DNA of 44,946 nt, taken from the NCBI GenBank assembly GCA_002633005.1, contig NMRA01000250.1, positions 367,140 through 412,085 on the forward strand, given 5' to 3'. Below, one piece after another: positions 33,370 through 42,739 of the stretch. The first letter of the stretch is position 1; each line of letters opens with the position of its first letter. The notes beneath the pieces are model-generated. The model was given only the letters and a program-made list of their open reading frames with translations. It made no database searches and was not told where the DNA came from. The stretch comes from Phoronis australis. Lineage: Eukaryota; Phoronida; Phoronidae. The position numbers were made by a program, and so were the translations under genes.

Positions 33370-34538
33370 ACTTTGCAGTTCGGGGTCAGTCTACTTACAG
33401 CAGTCGGACGAGATTCATGGCATTTTGTCTGACAATCGCGTCATTTCCATACGACTTGTTCAGATTGTCCACTAGTGTAGTAGTGGTCTTTATTGTTTTC
33501 ATCAGAGAACGTGTCATCTTTCCATCAACGGTTGTGCAGTCTTGTGTTCATCTAATAACTTGAAAAAATGTACCATAAATCACACACATCCTGGTAATCC
33601 ACTGATTTCTGGCTAAATTGATATGTGACAAGTTGTAATATTTTCTTAAGTCCTTTGACATACATTAGTGTGTAACCCATAATTCAGTCAGGCATATTTT
33701 CTGTACTGCTTTGACTAACTGAGATTGTAAGTTGGTTGTATTTTAATAATTAAAAAGTACCTAGTGGGGACAGTGGCTATTAGTGGGATTCACTTCTAGG
33801 AGAAAGTAGATTGGAAAGGTTTCCTTTCATTACGGGTAAAATTGGTAATCCATTTTTCGAATTTATTGACAATTTAGTTCTAATACTGACCGTTTAACTG
33901 AACTTTTGAAATAAGTCTCCTTCTACCCTCTCCAGTGTCTCAGTTTTCAAGATGCCTGTGCTTCTTGCCAAGGTCTGGATGAATTTCCATGAGTTTTCAC
34001 TCGAACTGTGACACCTGTGCTTTTTCAAATTCCACTGGTCTAGTGCCCCTAGTGGCGAATTTGTTATTGTCTGTTTTTACGTCTACCTACTGATATCTCA
34101 AAGGCCTTTTAAACTACTCAATACACATTTAAGTTCTCGTTGAAGTTAAACAAGTTGCTTTGTATTGTGGAGAGGATAATATTTGTTTTTTACACAATTC
34201 TTGCTTATGCTGCGCCACCAAGAAGCAATGGTGTTTCACTGGCATCCATTTTTGTTTGCCAAACCACTACATTAGAATGAAACCCACCGTTTTTTGAAAT
34301 GACAAGCTTTGTGCTCCCATCTGACAGTTTCAGTTCAGTTGCCATCTTAGTGCTCTTTAGAAAAATCTGATGAACACTAAATGTGGTATAAGTAAAATCA
34401 ACTTACTCAGATACTGAAGATTTAAGAGTTCAAACGTTTTGGACTGTACTCTATAGTTCTTTATCAACGAATGGTGGAGGGACGTCATGGTTTCCCTCTG
34501 TTCTGTTCTCTGGAAGTAGTATGAACGTCATAGATCTC
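33370..34538 (+). other. RABAC1 3' flank, probable start of the 3' UTR
   Basis: No gene is recognised. A minus-strand copy of the GCCACTAGGGGCAC repeat core lies at 34043-34056, and a 41-bp arm of an inverted repeat at 34385-34425. There is no clear AATAAA before the transposon at 34539, so the 3' UTR may extend through it to 36508. Confidence 0.4.
34385..34425 (+). repeat. Left arm of a 41-bp inverted repeat flanking copy B
   Basis: The reverse complement of this arm equals 36195-36235 with one mismatch in 41. The right arm starts exactly at the TTAA next to the right end of copy B; the left arm ends in TTAA but is 113 bp from the left end of copy B. Adjacent DNA (34430-34470) has the Penelope/hammerhead-like look. 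Confidence 0.85.
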
Positions 34539-34700
34539 AGGAGAATGCCACCCGATTTAGTTAGTCTTTTTTACCGTCTTAATCCGTCTAAATCCACATC
34601 GCCTCTTATACGGTCGACCTCACCTTGCCGAGGGGTGTCGCGTTAACCTGTGAGGAAGGTGAGAAGCGACGCTGCGACGTCAGTGGTTCGTCTGCAGAGT

Positions 34701-34950
34701 GAATGTCGCCACGTTGCGATGCATCGGTTTCCGCTTGTCCGAACTATGAAGCTGCCAAGAAAGCGCGTATTAATGGCTTTTTCGACTTCTTAGAGAGCCT
34801 GAAATGCTTAGGAAGTGGCTCGCGGTAGTGAAGAATGAAAGGTACGCTGTTAATAGCAAGTGAGGCCGTGAAACATCTCCGTGTCTGTGGCCGGCATTTC
34901 GTCGACAGGGATTTCTCTGACGAATTCCGGTTTACCAAAGAACTATCCAT
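34701..34950 (+). pseudogene. THAP domain of copy B with frameshifts
   Basis: Homologous to 21360-21140 (minus). Pieces in order: ECRHVAMH (second Cys replaced), FFDF, then in another frame PEMLRKWLAVVKNERYAVNSK with a stop, then EAVKHLRVCGRHFVDRDFSDEF. The CGRHF...DF ending is the THAP Cys-x2-His block that copy A has lost. Complementary damage in the two copies suggests a common intact ancestor. Confidence 0.7.
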
Positions 34951-35638
34951 ACGCTTCGTTGCCTGTGCATGTTCACGGCGCCTCTCTAGTATTTCGTATT
35001 CCGGTTCGAACCGGTAGCCTGTGAAACCTATAGTAACGATCCGTGTAGTCTTCGTCGGATGAGCTCTTGACTAAGTCAGGATTGGCGCCGGGCGAGTTGC
35101 CGTGTAGACGTTTACTATTCTGCGTTTTGTTTCGAAATGAATTATTCTCATAACCAATGCTTATATGAAACCTCGAATCAAAATCTGTCTCATTAGATAC
35201 AGTATTAGTATTGCCTTGGAGTGCTCGTAAGTGCAAATGTTTTAAAAAGCCAGCAATGAATAAACCACTGCGTTACCGGCTTTTGATGCCGGCAGCAAAG
35301 GTAATTGTCCGGGCACTGAGGCCGTGTGAGCGCATGCTAATTCAGTGTTCGCTGACAGAAAGCTGTTGTGAAGGAATTACTCGATTTTATATGCTATGGT
35401 CACATGTTAGGGGAATCTTTATTTAGAAATATAAATACATAATTCAAAACATTGTTACTGTACAACCTTTGCAATGACGGTCTGTGGAAGGGGAACCCTA
35501 CTTCGCGGCCCCCGACAAGTAAGTAGATTTTCAGTTTCATGGCTAATTCACATATATAATTACGTGCACATTATTTCTTTGGCTCACTATTATAGTCTTT
35601 TTGTGACTGGAGGTTTAGTTTCCAACTCAAGCTGCTTT

Positions 35639-35899
35639 ATGTTCGTGCCAGTCCCGGCTGTCGCGACGGGCCTGATCGGGTTCCGAGCCACTGACCGGGA
35701 TAACAAGCGTTTTGTGTGTTTAGAACTAAAAAAATCACAAAGTATTAACTACACAGATCTAGGTTCTCCTGTCTGTATTTCACGGAGAATACTTCGAATT
35801 TATCTCCGAACAGACCCCAAAATCCTGCTACGGACCTTGCTAAATTGGCATGCCGAACTTTGTAGGCTACGATGTGTCCAAATACCAGTAAATCCGTGA
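35639..35899 (+). pseudogene. Second ORF of copy B, frameshifted homologue of 20146-20436
   Basis: Starts MFVPVPAVATGLIGFRA at the ATG conserved with copy A and continues through [19 protein letters not shown]. One G is missing after LRTDPKILLR, so the end reads out of frame (copy A ends [10 protein letters not shown]). The longer open frame from 35474 includes the presumed intron before it. Family unknown. Confidence 0.5.
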
Positions 35900-36194
35900 C
35901 AGCGAAATAAAACAACACGTTTTTACAAGAACTCGGTGTTTTTTAACGGTTTTACATCGATTTTTGACGATTAATTGGTGTTAAAAGATGAATTCAAGCG
36001 ATAAGCTGTCACCACTAATCCGTGTTGTGAACTGCTGAACAGACTGCGTGTGAAACCAATTACGTCATTGGATAATTTCAACACCTCCGCCTGCCGTCAG
36101 GTGTCAGGTAACGCAACCGAACCTGCCGTTATCGAGTGGAGCTACTCGATCTAAATTGATACAGAATAGGTTGTTTTTCGGGTGGCATTCTCCT

Positions 36195-36235
36195 TTAAAT
36201 CTTCAGTCTCTGAGTAAGTTGATTTTACTTATACC
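36195..36235 (-). repeat. Right arm of the 41-bp inverted repeat flanking copy B
   Basis: Starts TTAAATCTTCAG at the transposon end. Reverse complement of 34385-34425 with a single mismatch. Confidence 0.85.
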
Positions 36236-36507
36236 ATACCTTCACCGAGACTTTGAAAAAACTTTTTTCAATCAGAACACTAAATGTATTTATATGAAAC
36301 ATTTTTGTTTCCAGTTTATTTGGCACATTGTGAAACTGCAGTAACAGCAACCTTTTTGCTTATTTTATGTATTGAAGCACCCTCTGATGATTAATTGTAG
36401 CACACAAAGGAATGTACTTTCGTCAATAATCAATGTGTTCTGTGTTCTCTACTCATAGTGTGTTAATCTTAGATCAAAACCTGTTTTTTCTTTCCATTTC
36501 CTGCTGC

Positions 36508-36513
36508 AATAAA
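36508..36513 (+). terminator. Candidate RABAC1 polyadenylation signal
   Basis: AATAAA followed about 30 nt later by a GT-rich tract (TTTTGTTTTGTTTTTTGGGGG). It is the first good signal after the RABAC1 stop outside the transposon. If used, the 3' UTR is about 3.1 kb, half of it transposon copy B. Not proven. Confidence 0.35.
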
Positions 36514-37332
36514 AACAAGAATTACTTCAACGGGGATTTCATTTTGTTTTGTTTTTTGGGGGTGAGGGGAGGCTAAGCAGAATTAGGCGATGGCTAACGA
36601 CTCCAATTACATGACATGGAAATAATGAGCCCCTTCCCCTCAGTATCATTACTGTTTACAATGTTCGGCTAGGCATGAACGTTGACGCTGGGGGTTGCTT
36701 CTAACCTTTCATGGCAAAAGTGAGAGTTAATAGTCCTAATGAGACAGCAAAATAATGACAATCTCTTGGAATTTTTCATCTGCAGTTTTGGGCGTACTGG
36801 TTTTACAGAATTGTAGAGTCTATAAAGGTGTTTGTTGGGATGTATATGAAGTGTAATTTAATAAAAAATGCAATTTATAAACTGATGTTGATGTTTTTCC
36901 TGGTGGGGTGTGAGCCGTTGGTGGAATTGAACAGGACGACTAGCCTTGGTTCAAAGCTACCTAAATCAAAGTTTGGTGTTCATTTAGACAGAGCTAGCTT
37001 GCTGGCTAGACAAACTAGTACAGTTACGGAGGCGGAGTTACAGTTTTACGTTTGGGGAGCTTATTCGTTCGTCCAGGCCTCCTCCAAGCATTGACAAAGA
37101 TAAAACGTCGAAGGTAACCTTTTTAAGGCTATTGTCACCGTTTGTCCTTTGAAATTTGTGGTCACGTTCCTCTTCACGATTTTTTTGTCTCAGACGCCAT
37201 TTCTGAGGGTGGGTTTAAACACCGTAACCACCCATGAGATGAACCCCATTGGCAAAGCTTGCCGGTTTTATAGTTTCAGTTGAAGTGAGCTTCAACAACG
37301 TAAATGGTGTGCGTGAGCTGTCTTACAACATC

Positions 37333-37468
37333 TCTTGTGGTGCTTTTTTATTACCCATCTTACCAGAGATTACCAAATTATACGTTATTTTCCTGTATTC
37401 ATTATATTGTAACTGTACTAGTCGTAATAAATGACCTTATATCGCCTACCTCCGTCTCCTTTTCATCT
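37333..37468 (+). repeat. Direct repeat unit 1 with AATAAA
   Basis: About 135 bp shared with 37861-38003, including CCCATCTTACCAGAGA, ATTCATTATATTGTAACTGT and GCCTACCTCCGTCTCC. AATAAA at 37426-37431. Open frames over it are unrecognised. Likely a retroelement 3' end. Confidence 0.75.
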
Positions 37469-37860
37469 CTGGTAACGAGCTTGCGACGCGGGTATCATTT
37501 ATCTATTATTCGGGACATATGTCGATCATAAATGGTATTTCACTCGTTAAATATATTTATGTGAGCATATGGACCCGTCTTACTCCCCCCCCCTTCATTT
37601 CGGTCTATCCCATTAGTTCCTTTGTGTAGGACTACACGTCGTTTTTCCCAGCCTTCGCATTGGTCTGTTGTTATCACGTGCCTCGAGTTTGGTCAGCTCT
37701 TGGCTCTTATAGGCTGATGATTGTCATGTGTCCTTAGGGGTGTTTTCTTTGTTATGGTAACCTCGCTTTCAGTTCATCTTTGTTCCGGCCACATTGTCGT
37801 ACGTTCAAACACTTATTCAATTTTCCCACCCTCTACCCCCAGTTTTCGTCATCCTCTAGC

Positions 37861-38003
37861 TCGTGTGGCCGGCCCTTTTTTATTGCCCATCTTACCAGAG
37901 AATACCAATTATACGTTATTTACCTGTATTCATTATATTGTAACTGTACTAGTCATAATAAACTTATGACCTTATATCGCCTACCTCCGTCTCCTTTTCA
38001 TCT
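37861..38003 (+). repeat. Direct repeat unit 2 with AATAAA
   Basis: Partner of 37333-37468, with a few small indels (for example CATAATAAACTTATGACC vs CGTAATAAATGACC). AATAAA at 37957-37962. The DNA outside the shared block differs between the two. Confidence 0.75.
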
Positions 38004-38380
38004 TAATACCTCATACCAACTGTTTACCATTTTTGCACCTATAACTACTTTCCTGACCTCTTCAAATTTTACACGACTATTTAAAGAAAGAAACACTGTC
38101 GTTGCCTTCATTACTACACGAGTTTTGTAAATTACTTCGTTCGTCCATGACATTTTAATAAAACATCCATCAAAACTTTCATCACCTGAATAATTTTGGA
38201 ATAAGGTTTGAAAGTCATTTTTCCATTTTTGTAAGACAGTACTTATGTTGGAAAATCTATAGTCAGAATCTAGGACTTCTAAAGATAGGACACTTTGTTT
38301 ACTGGGCCCTAGCGGTTTAATAATTTATTAATTAAAATGTAGAGTTTCTATTCTGTCTTGATGATGAATCTGGAATTTGT

Positions 38381-39920
38381 GGTGTGGTGTCGTAGACACA
38401 GGGTTAGAGTGTGTAGTTTTAAGTGTAGCTTAGCGTAGTTAGTGCTTGCACTTTCTAGATTTCAGCCTCCACGACCACGCAGTCCTCCGGTATGAATTAG
38501 GAAGGCATGCCTAAGACCCCCTTTGGTGGCCTTTAACTACCTCCAATTGACAATAACAGCATCTCGTCGTGGTACACCATGGTAACTGGGCATCTTGCAG
38601 CCCCAGGCAAAATGTTGCAAGTGATCTTGGAAGAGGTTAGGCTTTTAAAGGTACAACGTGCATGATCCATCGGTGTACGGATGTGCTCTGTCGTTCACCA
38701 ACTCCCAGCTATGGGCAAACAGTACCCTTTGTGGGTTGGACTCAAGGCTTGGAACCTTGCAATGTAACAAAATAGCTGTTGTAGCTTAGCGGACGAAGTG
38801 CCTCTCGCATCCTTTCCACATCCACCGCACTAAACGGTCAGAAGAGCAGCAGATGGAGCCAACCTCCCTATCTGAGCGGACGAGGTGTTTGAGAGATCCT
38901 CTCCTCGTCCTACGTACTCAAGGATGAGAAGAGCAAAAACGGCAGTCTCGTCGGCGTCGGGTGGGCGTCAGCAGTGCTGTAGTGGGGCGTAGGCGAACGC
39001 GCGCAGCCAACGACCTTTTGGCATTGGAACGTAGCGCCTACGCACCGTTATGTTACCTTCAGTGCTCAAGGTGATACGGTGGGCTTTCGGCGCTACCTCT
39101 AATTTTACCACTACAGGGCCAGGGCCACTGATGCACGACGGTGATAGGGGTTCTTTAACCCCTATTGGCCAGCTGCCGCCCGGCTCAAGCCTGGTAGCCC
39201 CAGGCCAGTAAGGAACTGACCCACCGCAGTTAGCCTGGCCCTTTGGGCGTGTGGGGTTTAGAGGTTGTTAAAACCTTGACTGGGTTATCGTTACTGCATC
39301 GCCTGCTTCAAGACTTAAGTATTGCAGAAGTAAATATGGATGCTGGACGGCGCGACTGGCAAAGTGCACCCGGATAGAACATTCGCCGTGGCGTCAAGAC
39401 CACGAAAGAAACGCAGAGGTAAAAGAATTGGCAAGCATGCACGGCAACTCAGTACGAGAGTTCAACTCAACCGTCTCGGGAGTAGTTACTCAGTGTAATA
39501 TACGTGGCTTGCGCGGCAGTAAATACATACTGGAGAAAATCTGTCAGTGCTACCGAGACGTCACAATCCTGTTTAAACAAACCAAACTCAAGGACCTAAC
39601 GGATTTTGAGGTCGAGGGTTTCACCTTTCTTAGAGAGGGCATTGCCAATGACAGCAAAGACAGCCACGGCATGGTAGAGCTTGTGGACGGTGCTCAGTTT
39701 CACTTCCAATGAAGCCTCCGTCCGTAACAAACTAGTCAAATAATATATCCTATGTAATTTCTCTCCTAGATGTGACCATTGGAATTTTCTCCACAATCTA
39801 CTTCACATCTATCCTTATACTCTTATTGCTGGCGATTTCAATGCTCGGTTCTCCAGTTGAACTCGAACGGTAAAGGTCTTGCCCGAATGCCTTCCAGAAC
39901 TAGATTTATACGTTCTCTAC
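38381..39920 (+). mobile_element. Non-LTR retrotransposon remnant, 5' region and endonuclease
   Basis: G/C-richer block ending in an endonuclease remnant. 39480-39640 reads TQCNIRGLRGSKYILEKI, LFKQTKLKDL and FEVEGFTFLRE, and after a frameshift 39770-39850 reads YTLIAGDFNARFSS. These are the start and the GDFNAR motif of the APE-type endonuclease of LINE-like elements. The catalytic Glu of the usual LQETKL is lost (FKQTKL). No reverse transcriptase follows, so it is internally truncated or interrupted. The upstream part (38450-39420) is presumably its 5' UTR or ORF1 region. Confidence 0.6.
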
Positions 39921-40190
39921 TCTGAGACACCGGCTGACAAGACTCATGCATTGACCATGATGAATCACAAAGTTAACAAAAATTATTTTTTTGTACTATA
40001 GTCAACAAGAAACGCAGCGACATTATTGTATACATTAGCAATGTTACGCGGTGTGTATAATGAGTGTAGAATAAAACGAGTCGTCATTTTAACTTGAAAT
40101 TGTTTGTCGTCTATTGACAAACGTTTTTACTTAATTCTTAACGTTCTGTTGACTCTTGTAAACACTTTCCTCGAGTTAATGCGCTAGTTA

Positions 40191-40716
40191 ATGTGCTTCG
40201 GATCAACGGGAAATTATCAGTACGACCAAAATCATTCCAGTCATCGACGCCTTCGTTTCCTTAAAATTGGATCCCACGTTTTCTTTACTTGCACCGAACT
40301 CTCCCATGAGTTCGCCATCTCCATAGAATTCCGACTCCTCGTTTGGGTCCGGGTTAAAATCTCTTGTAAGTTTATCTGAAAACATTTGAACAAAGTATTT
40401 GAAGGAATTCCGTTTCAAGCTGTCCAAAAAGCTCAAACTGGATGAAATTAGGAAAAGACATCCCATGGTAATTTCCAGTATTGCCAAACTCAGATACAAG
40501 AAACACTGTTTCAACTTACAAACTGGCCCACAAGAAAGACATCGTACGCGCACCCAGGGGGCTCGGGGGGCTCGAATGGCAAAGTGGGGAAAAGACTTCG
40601 CCTTAGAGGGACAAAGTCCGAGAAAACGAGACGAAAGTCCACTGAAAAGACATAAACGCACAATTCACAGCTCCGAGCGTGGTACCCCGTTATTTAGTCT
40701 CCTCGCTTTTTGTTAG
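40191..40716. other. Unrecognised region open on both strands
   Basis: A plus frame (40399-40716, 105 aa, Lys/Arg-rich, KKLKLDEIRKRHP) and a minus frame (40661-40203, 152 aa, with acidic NPDPNEESEFYGDGELMGEF) overlap. Either could be an old coding fragment, perhaps transposon-derived. I recognise neither, and no splice sites tie them to anything. Confidence 0.3.
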
Positions 40717-41095
40717 TAAAAGGTCCACGTCGTCGATAATTCGAGCCCCCCATATTACAGGGTGGGTGACCCCTAGAAAACTTTACATTCCATAAAAAAG
40801 ACATTACGTTTGACCCATTGTTTGGTGCACGTCTAGAATTATAAATCCACAATTTACACTTGGATATGATAACTCCGTATTAATACCCATTAAAAAGAGA
40901 TATTTATACAGAATTTTCATATTACAATTTTAACAAAAATTTAAATGAAAAACCGAAGGTGTGAAAAAATGAAATTGATTCGAAAGTTTCAAAGTGACAT
41001 TTGATCATATCTTGAAAAACCTGCCCCCCTGCTTAGTGTACCTAAATGGCGAAGTTTAAAAATTCAGAATAGCCCTTAGACAATGACCACCACGG

Positions 41096-41390
41096 CAGGT
41101 GGTATGACGTCATATCCCCTGGCGTGCGCAGTGTGAAAATGGCGATTTACCGATTTTGGGAACTGGACGAGAGACTGCTCGAAGAAAAAGTTTGATAACG
41201 GGAGTATTTGTTCGAGGTATTTATAACAACGTGTCTTTGATGTTTTTGTCAGTGCGAGGCATATTTCGCCGAAAAGCTCCCGGCGTATGAAGCGTCTGTA
41301 GGAGCTCCACCGTCTATGCCAATAATAGAGACGGGTGCCAGTAGAGACAGGTGCCAGTAGAGACGGTGGTCACTGTCTAAATAACCCATA
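41096..41390 (-). repeat. Hairpin repeat family, copy 3 (reverse)
   Basis: The minus strand reads GACAGTGACCACCGTCTCTA, an internal duplication, AGACGGTGGAGCTCC, hairpin 2 (CGCCGGGAGCTTTTCGGCG), GTTATAAATACC, then GCCAGGGGATATGACGTCAT. Hairpin 1 pairs CACCGTCT with AGACGGTG; relative to copies 1 and 4 both differences are compensated. The plus strand of this copy has a short frame MAIYRFWELDERLLEEKV after a good start context (AAAATGGCG) near 41138. Confidence 0.75.
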
Positions 41391-41851
41391 AACTTAAACG
41401 ATAAATTGGCCAATTGACTTATAGCAAGCTCCCCCCCTTAGGAAACGTCGACAAACAAACAATAAGTTTTATCCAGCAACGTTGTTTAGTGTCGGGGTAG
41501 GCATGGTCATAGCTCTCCTACCTTTCACCTCCGTGGCCACTTTCTGAGGGCAACGGGAACTTTGCATTAAACCCATTTACAAATGCTCAAAAGTCAATTT
41601 CAAAAAAAGTTCCCAAGAATACACTTGCACGTTTAGAAGAAATTTTAATTTAAACGTTGGAAAAAATTTTACCTCAACTAATATATTAGCCACCAGGTGT
41701 CAGCGCAAATTGATCCGAACAGCCAATCAAATGCCAGGAAAATATTGTGTCCATATCTTTCCCCTTCAAAAGATGTCTACTTGGCATGAAACCATTCATC
41801 AGAGGACAGTCAGCTGATGTTATCCTGCTGCCTTAGCTAGCTTGTTTATAG
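41391..41851. other. Spacer between hairpin repeat copies 3 and 4
   Basis: No gene or RNA recognised. A CTCF-like GCCACCAGGTGTCAGCGC lies at 41689-41706. Confidence 0.45.
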
Positions 41852-42016
41852 ACAATGACCATCGCCTCTGTTGGCCCGACCAGAGGCGATGCAGCTCCTG
41901 TAGGGGCTCCATACGCCAGAAACTTTTCAGCGAATTATGCCTCGTGCTGGCTAAAGCATGCAAGTCACGTTGTTATAAATACCTTTTGCGTATAGAGGGA
42001 TACCTTAGGAGGTTTG
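41852..42016 (+). repeat. Hairpin repeat family, copy 4
   Basis: ACAATGACCATCGCCTCTGT with hairpin 1 identical in stem to copy 1 and a shorter loop. Hairpin 2 is damaged (CGCCAGAAACTTTTCAGCG). It is open as KLFSELCLVLAKACKSRCYK, similar to copy 1. It ends at the G-rich repeat beginning near 42018. Confidence 0.75.
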
Positions 42017-42017
42017 C

Positions 42018-42230
42018 GGCAGTGGCGGATCTAGGATATCACAAGGGGGGGCCAACATTTTTGTCCGGCCGTAAGCATTTGCGCAAACCACGATTGTAGA
42101 TGTGCATAGCACCGAATGGGGGGAGGTCAGGCAAACCCCCCTCCCGCCCAGGAAATTTTTCTGTTTTTTCCTCTAAAAATCAAGCATTTTCCTTGATTTC
42201 TGAAGTATTATCCAAGAAAAAAAGGCAAAA
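42018..42230 (+). repeat. G/C-rich dispersed repeat with GTGGCGGATCTAGG start
   Basis: The phrase GTGGCGGATCTAGGATATCAC and poly-G tracts, then CCCCCCTCCCGCCC, are typical of short non-autonomous repeats of marine invertebrates. Similar 'GGATC..GCCCC' wording occurs at 10.6, 25.9 and 43.1 kb. Class unresolved. Confidence 0.4.
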
Positions 42231-42247
42231 AAAAAAACACAGGGAAC

Positions 42248-42739
42248 GTGTCACACAGGAAAAACTGCGAGTTCCACAGATTCGAAATCTCGACCTGGCT
42301 GATAGCAGAGACCGTAGTGAACAAACTAGCCTTTGACGCTAGGTGTCAGCAATGTTTGGAGAAACTGACCAAAGAATGCAAGTCTGTTGTTGAGGAGCAG
42401 GAACTAATGATCCACTTTAAGGCATACAGTCATACTAGTGACGCATTTGGCTCTCTGTATGTTCCTTCAAGTTCACTGTTGAGTTACCTTAAACTAGTTG
42501 AAAAACTGTTTCAGAGGCACGTTGAGGCGGTGCTGGTGTTAGAAAAGGGGGTCCTGAGTGAGCTCATGAAGTTGGTCTCGTCAACAGTTCCTCAGCTCAA
42601 GTTGTGTGCGGCGCATCAAGAGGAAGCAGATACAGTCCTTAAATGTTACTTGAAATGTAGGTTACACTGCTATTTCAAGTTCGAGACAACATCTTTGGCC
42701 AACTCCAAAAAGGCAAGAGCAGGAAGACTCAAATTTTGA
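42248..42739 (+). pseudogene. P-type (THAP9-like) transposase C-terminal fragment
   Basis: The open frame from about 42280 reads AETVVNKLAFDARCQQCLEKL, then FGSLYVPSSSLLSYLKLVEKLFQ and, near the end, LKCYLKCRLHCYFKF. The pattern Cys-x2-Cys, 'G-L-x-x-P-S', a hydrophobic segment 'hEK-hF' and a final 'hhK-Y-hK-RLH' block is the C-terminal end of THAP/P-element-related transposases as I remember them. It is intact but has no N-terminal THAP or RNase-H-like catalytic part upstream, which is repeat DNA instead. The ATG at 42248 is arbitrary. Could be the last exon of a transposase with distant exons off this segment; domesticated use cannot be excluded. Confidence 0.5.

Larger units (their letters stand above)
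34539..36194 (+). mobile_element. Kolobok-like TIR element, copy B (1656 bp)
   Basis: Left end AGGAGAATGCCACCCG, right end CGGGTGGCATTCTCCT: perfect inverted repeats. It is an inverted homologue of copy A (19843-21523) over its full length, including subterminal DNA (GATCGAGTAGCTC-type, TGACACCTGAC). TTAA lies outside the right end only; the left flank reads GATCTC, so one side was lost or rearranged. THAP domain and second ORF are on the plus strand, the same strand as RABAC1. Confidence 0.8.
36514..38380. other. Intergenic region with duplicated repeat ends
   Basis: No recognisable gene. The frame at 36828-37094 (plus, 88 aa) is unrecognised. The main structure is the direct repeat 37333-37468 / 37861-38003. 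Confidence 0.5.

Noticed and set aside
40203-40661. 152-aa minus-strand ORF as a gene
   Set aside because: The opposite strand is equally open, no splice sites or homology; kept only as an unrecognised region.
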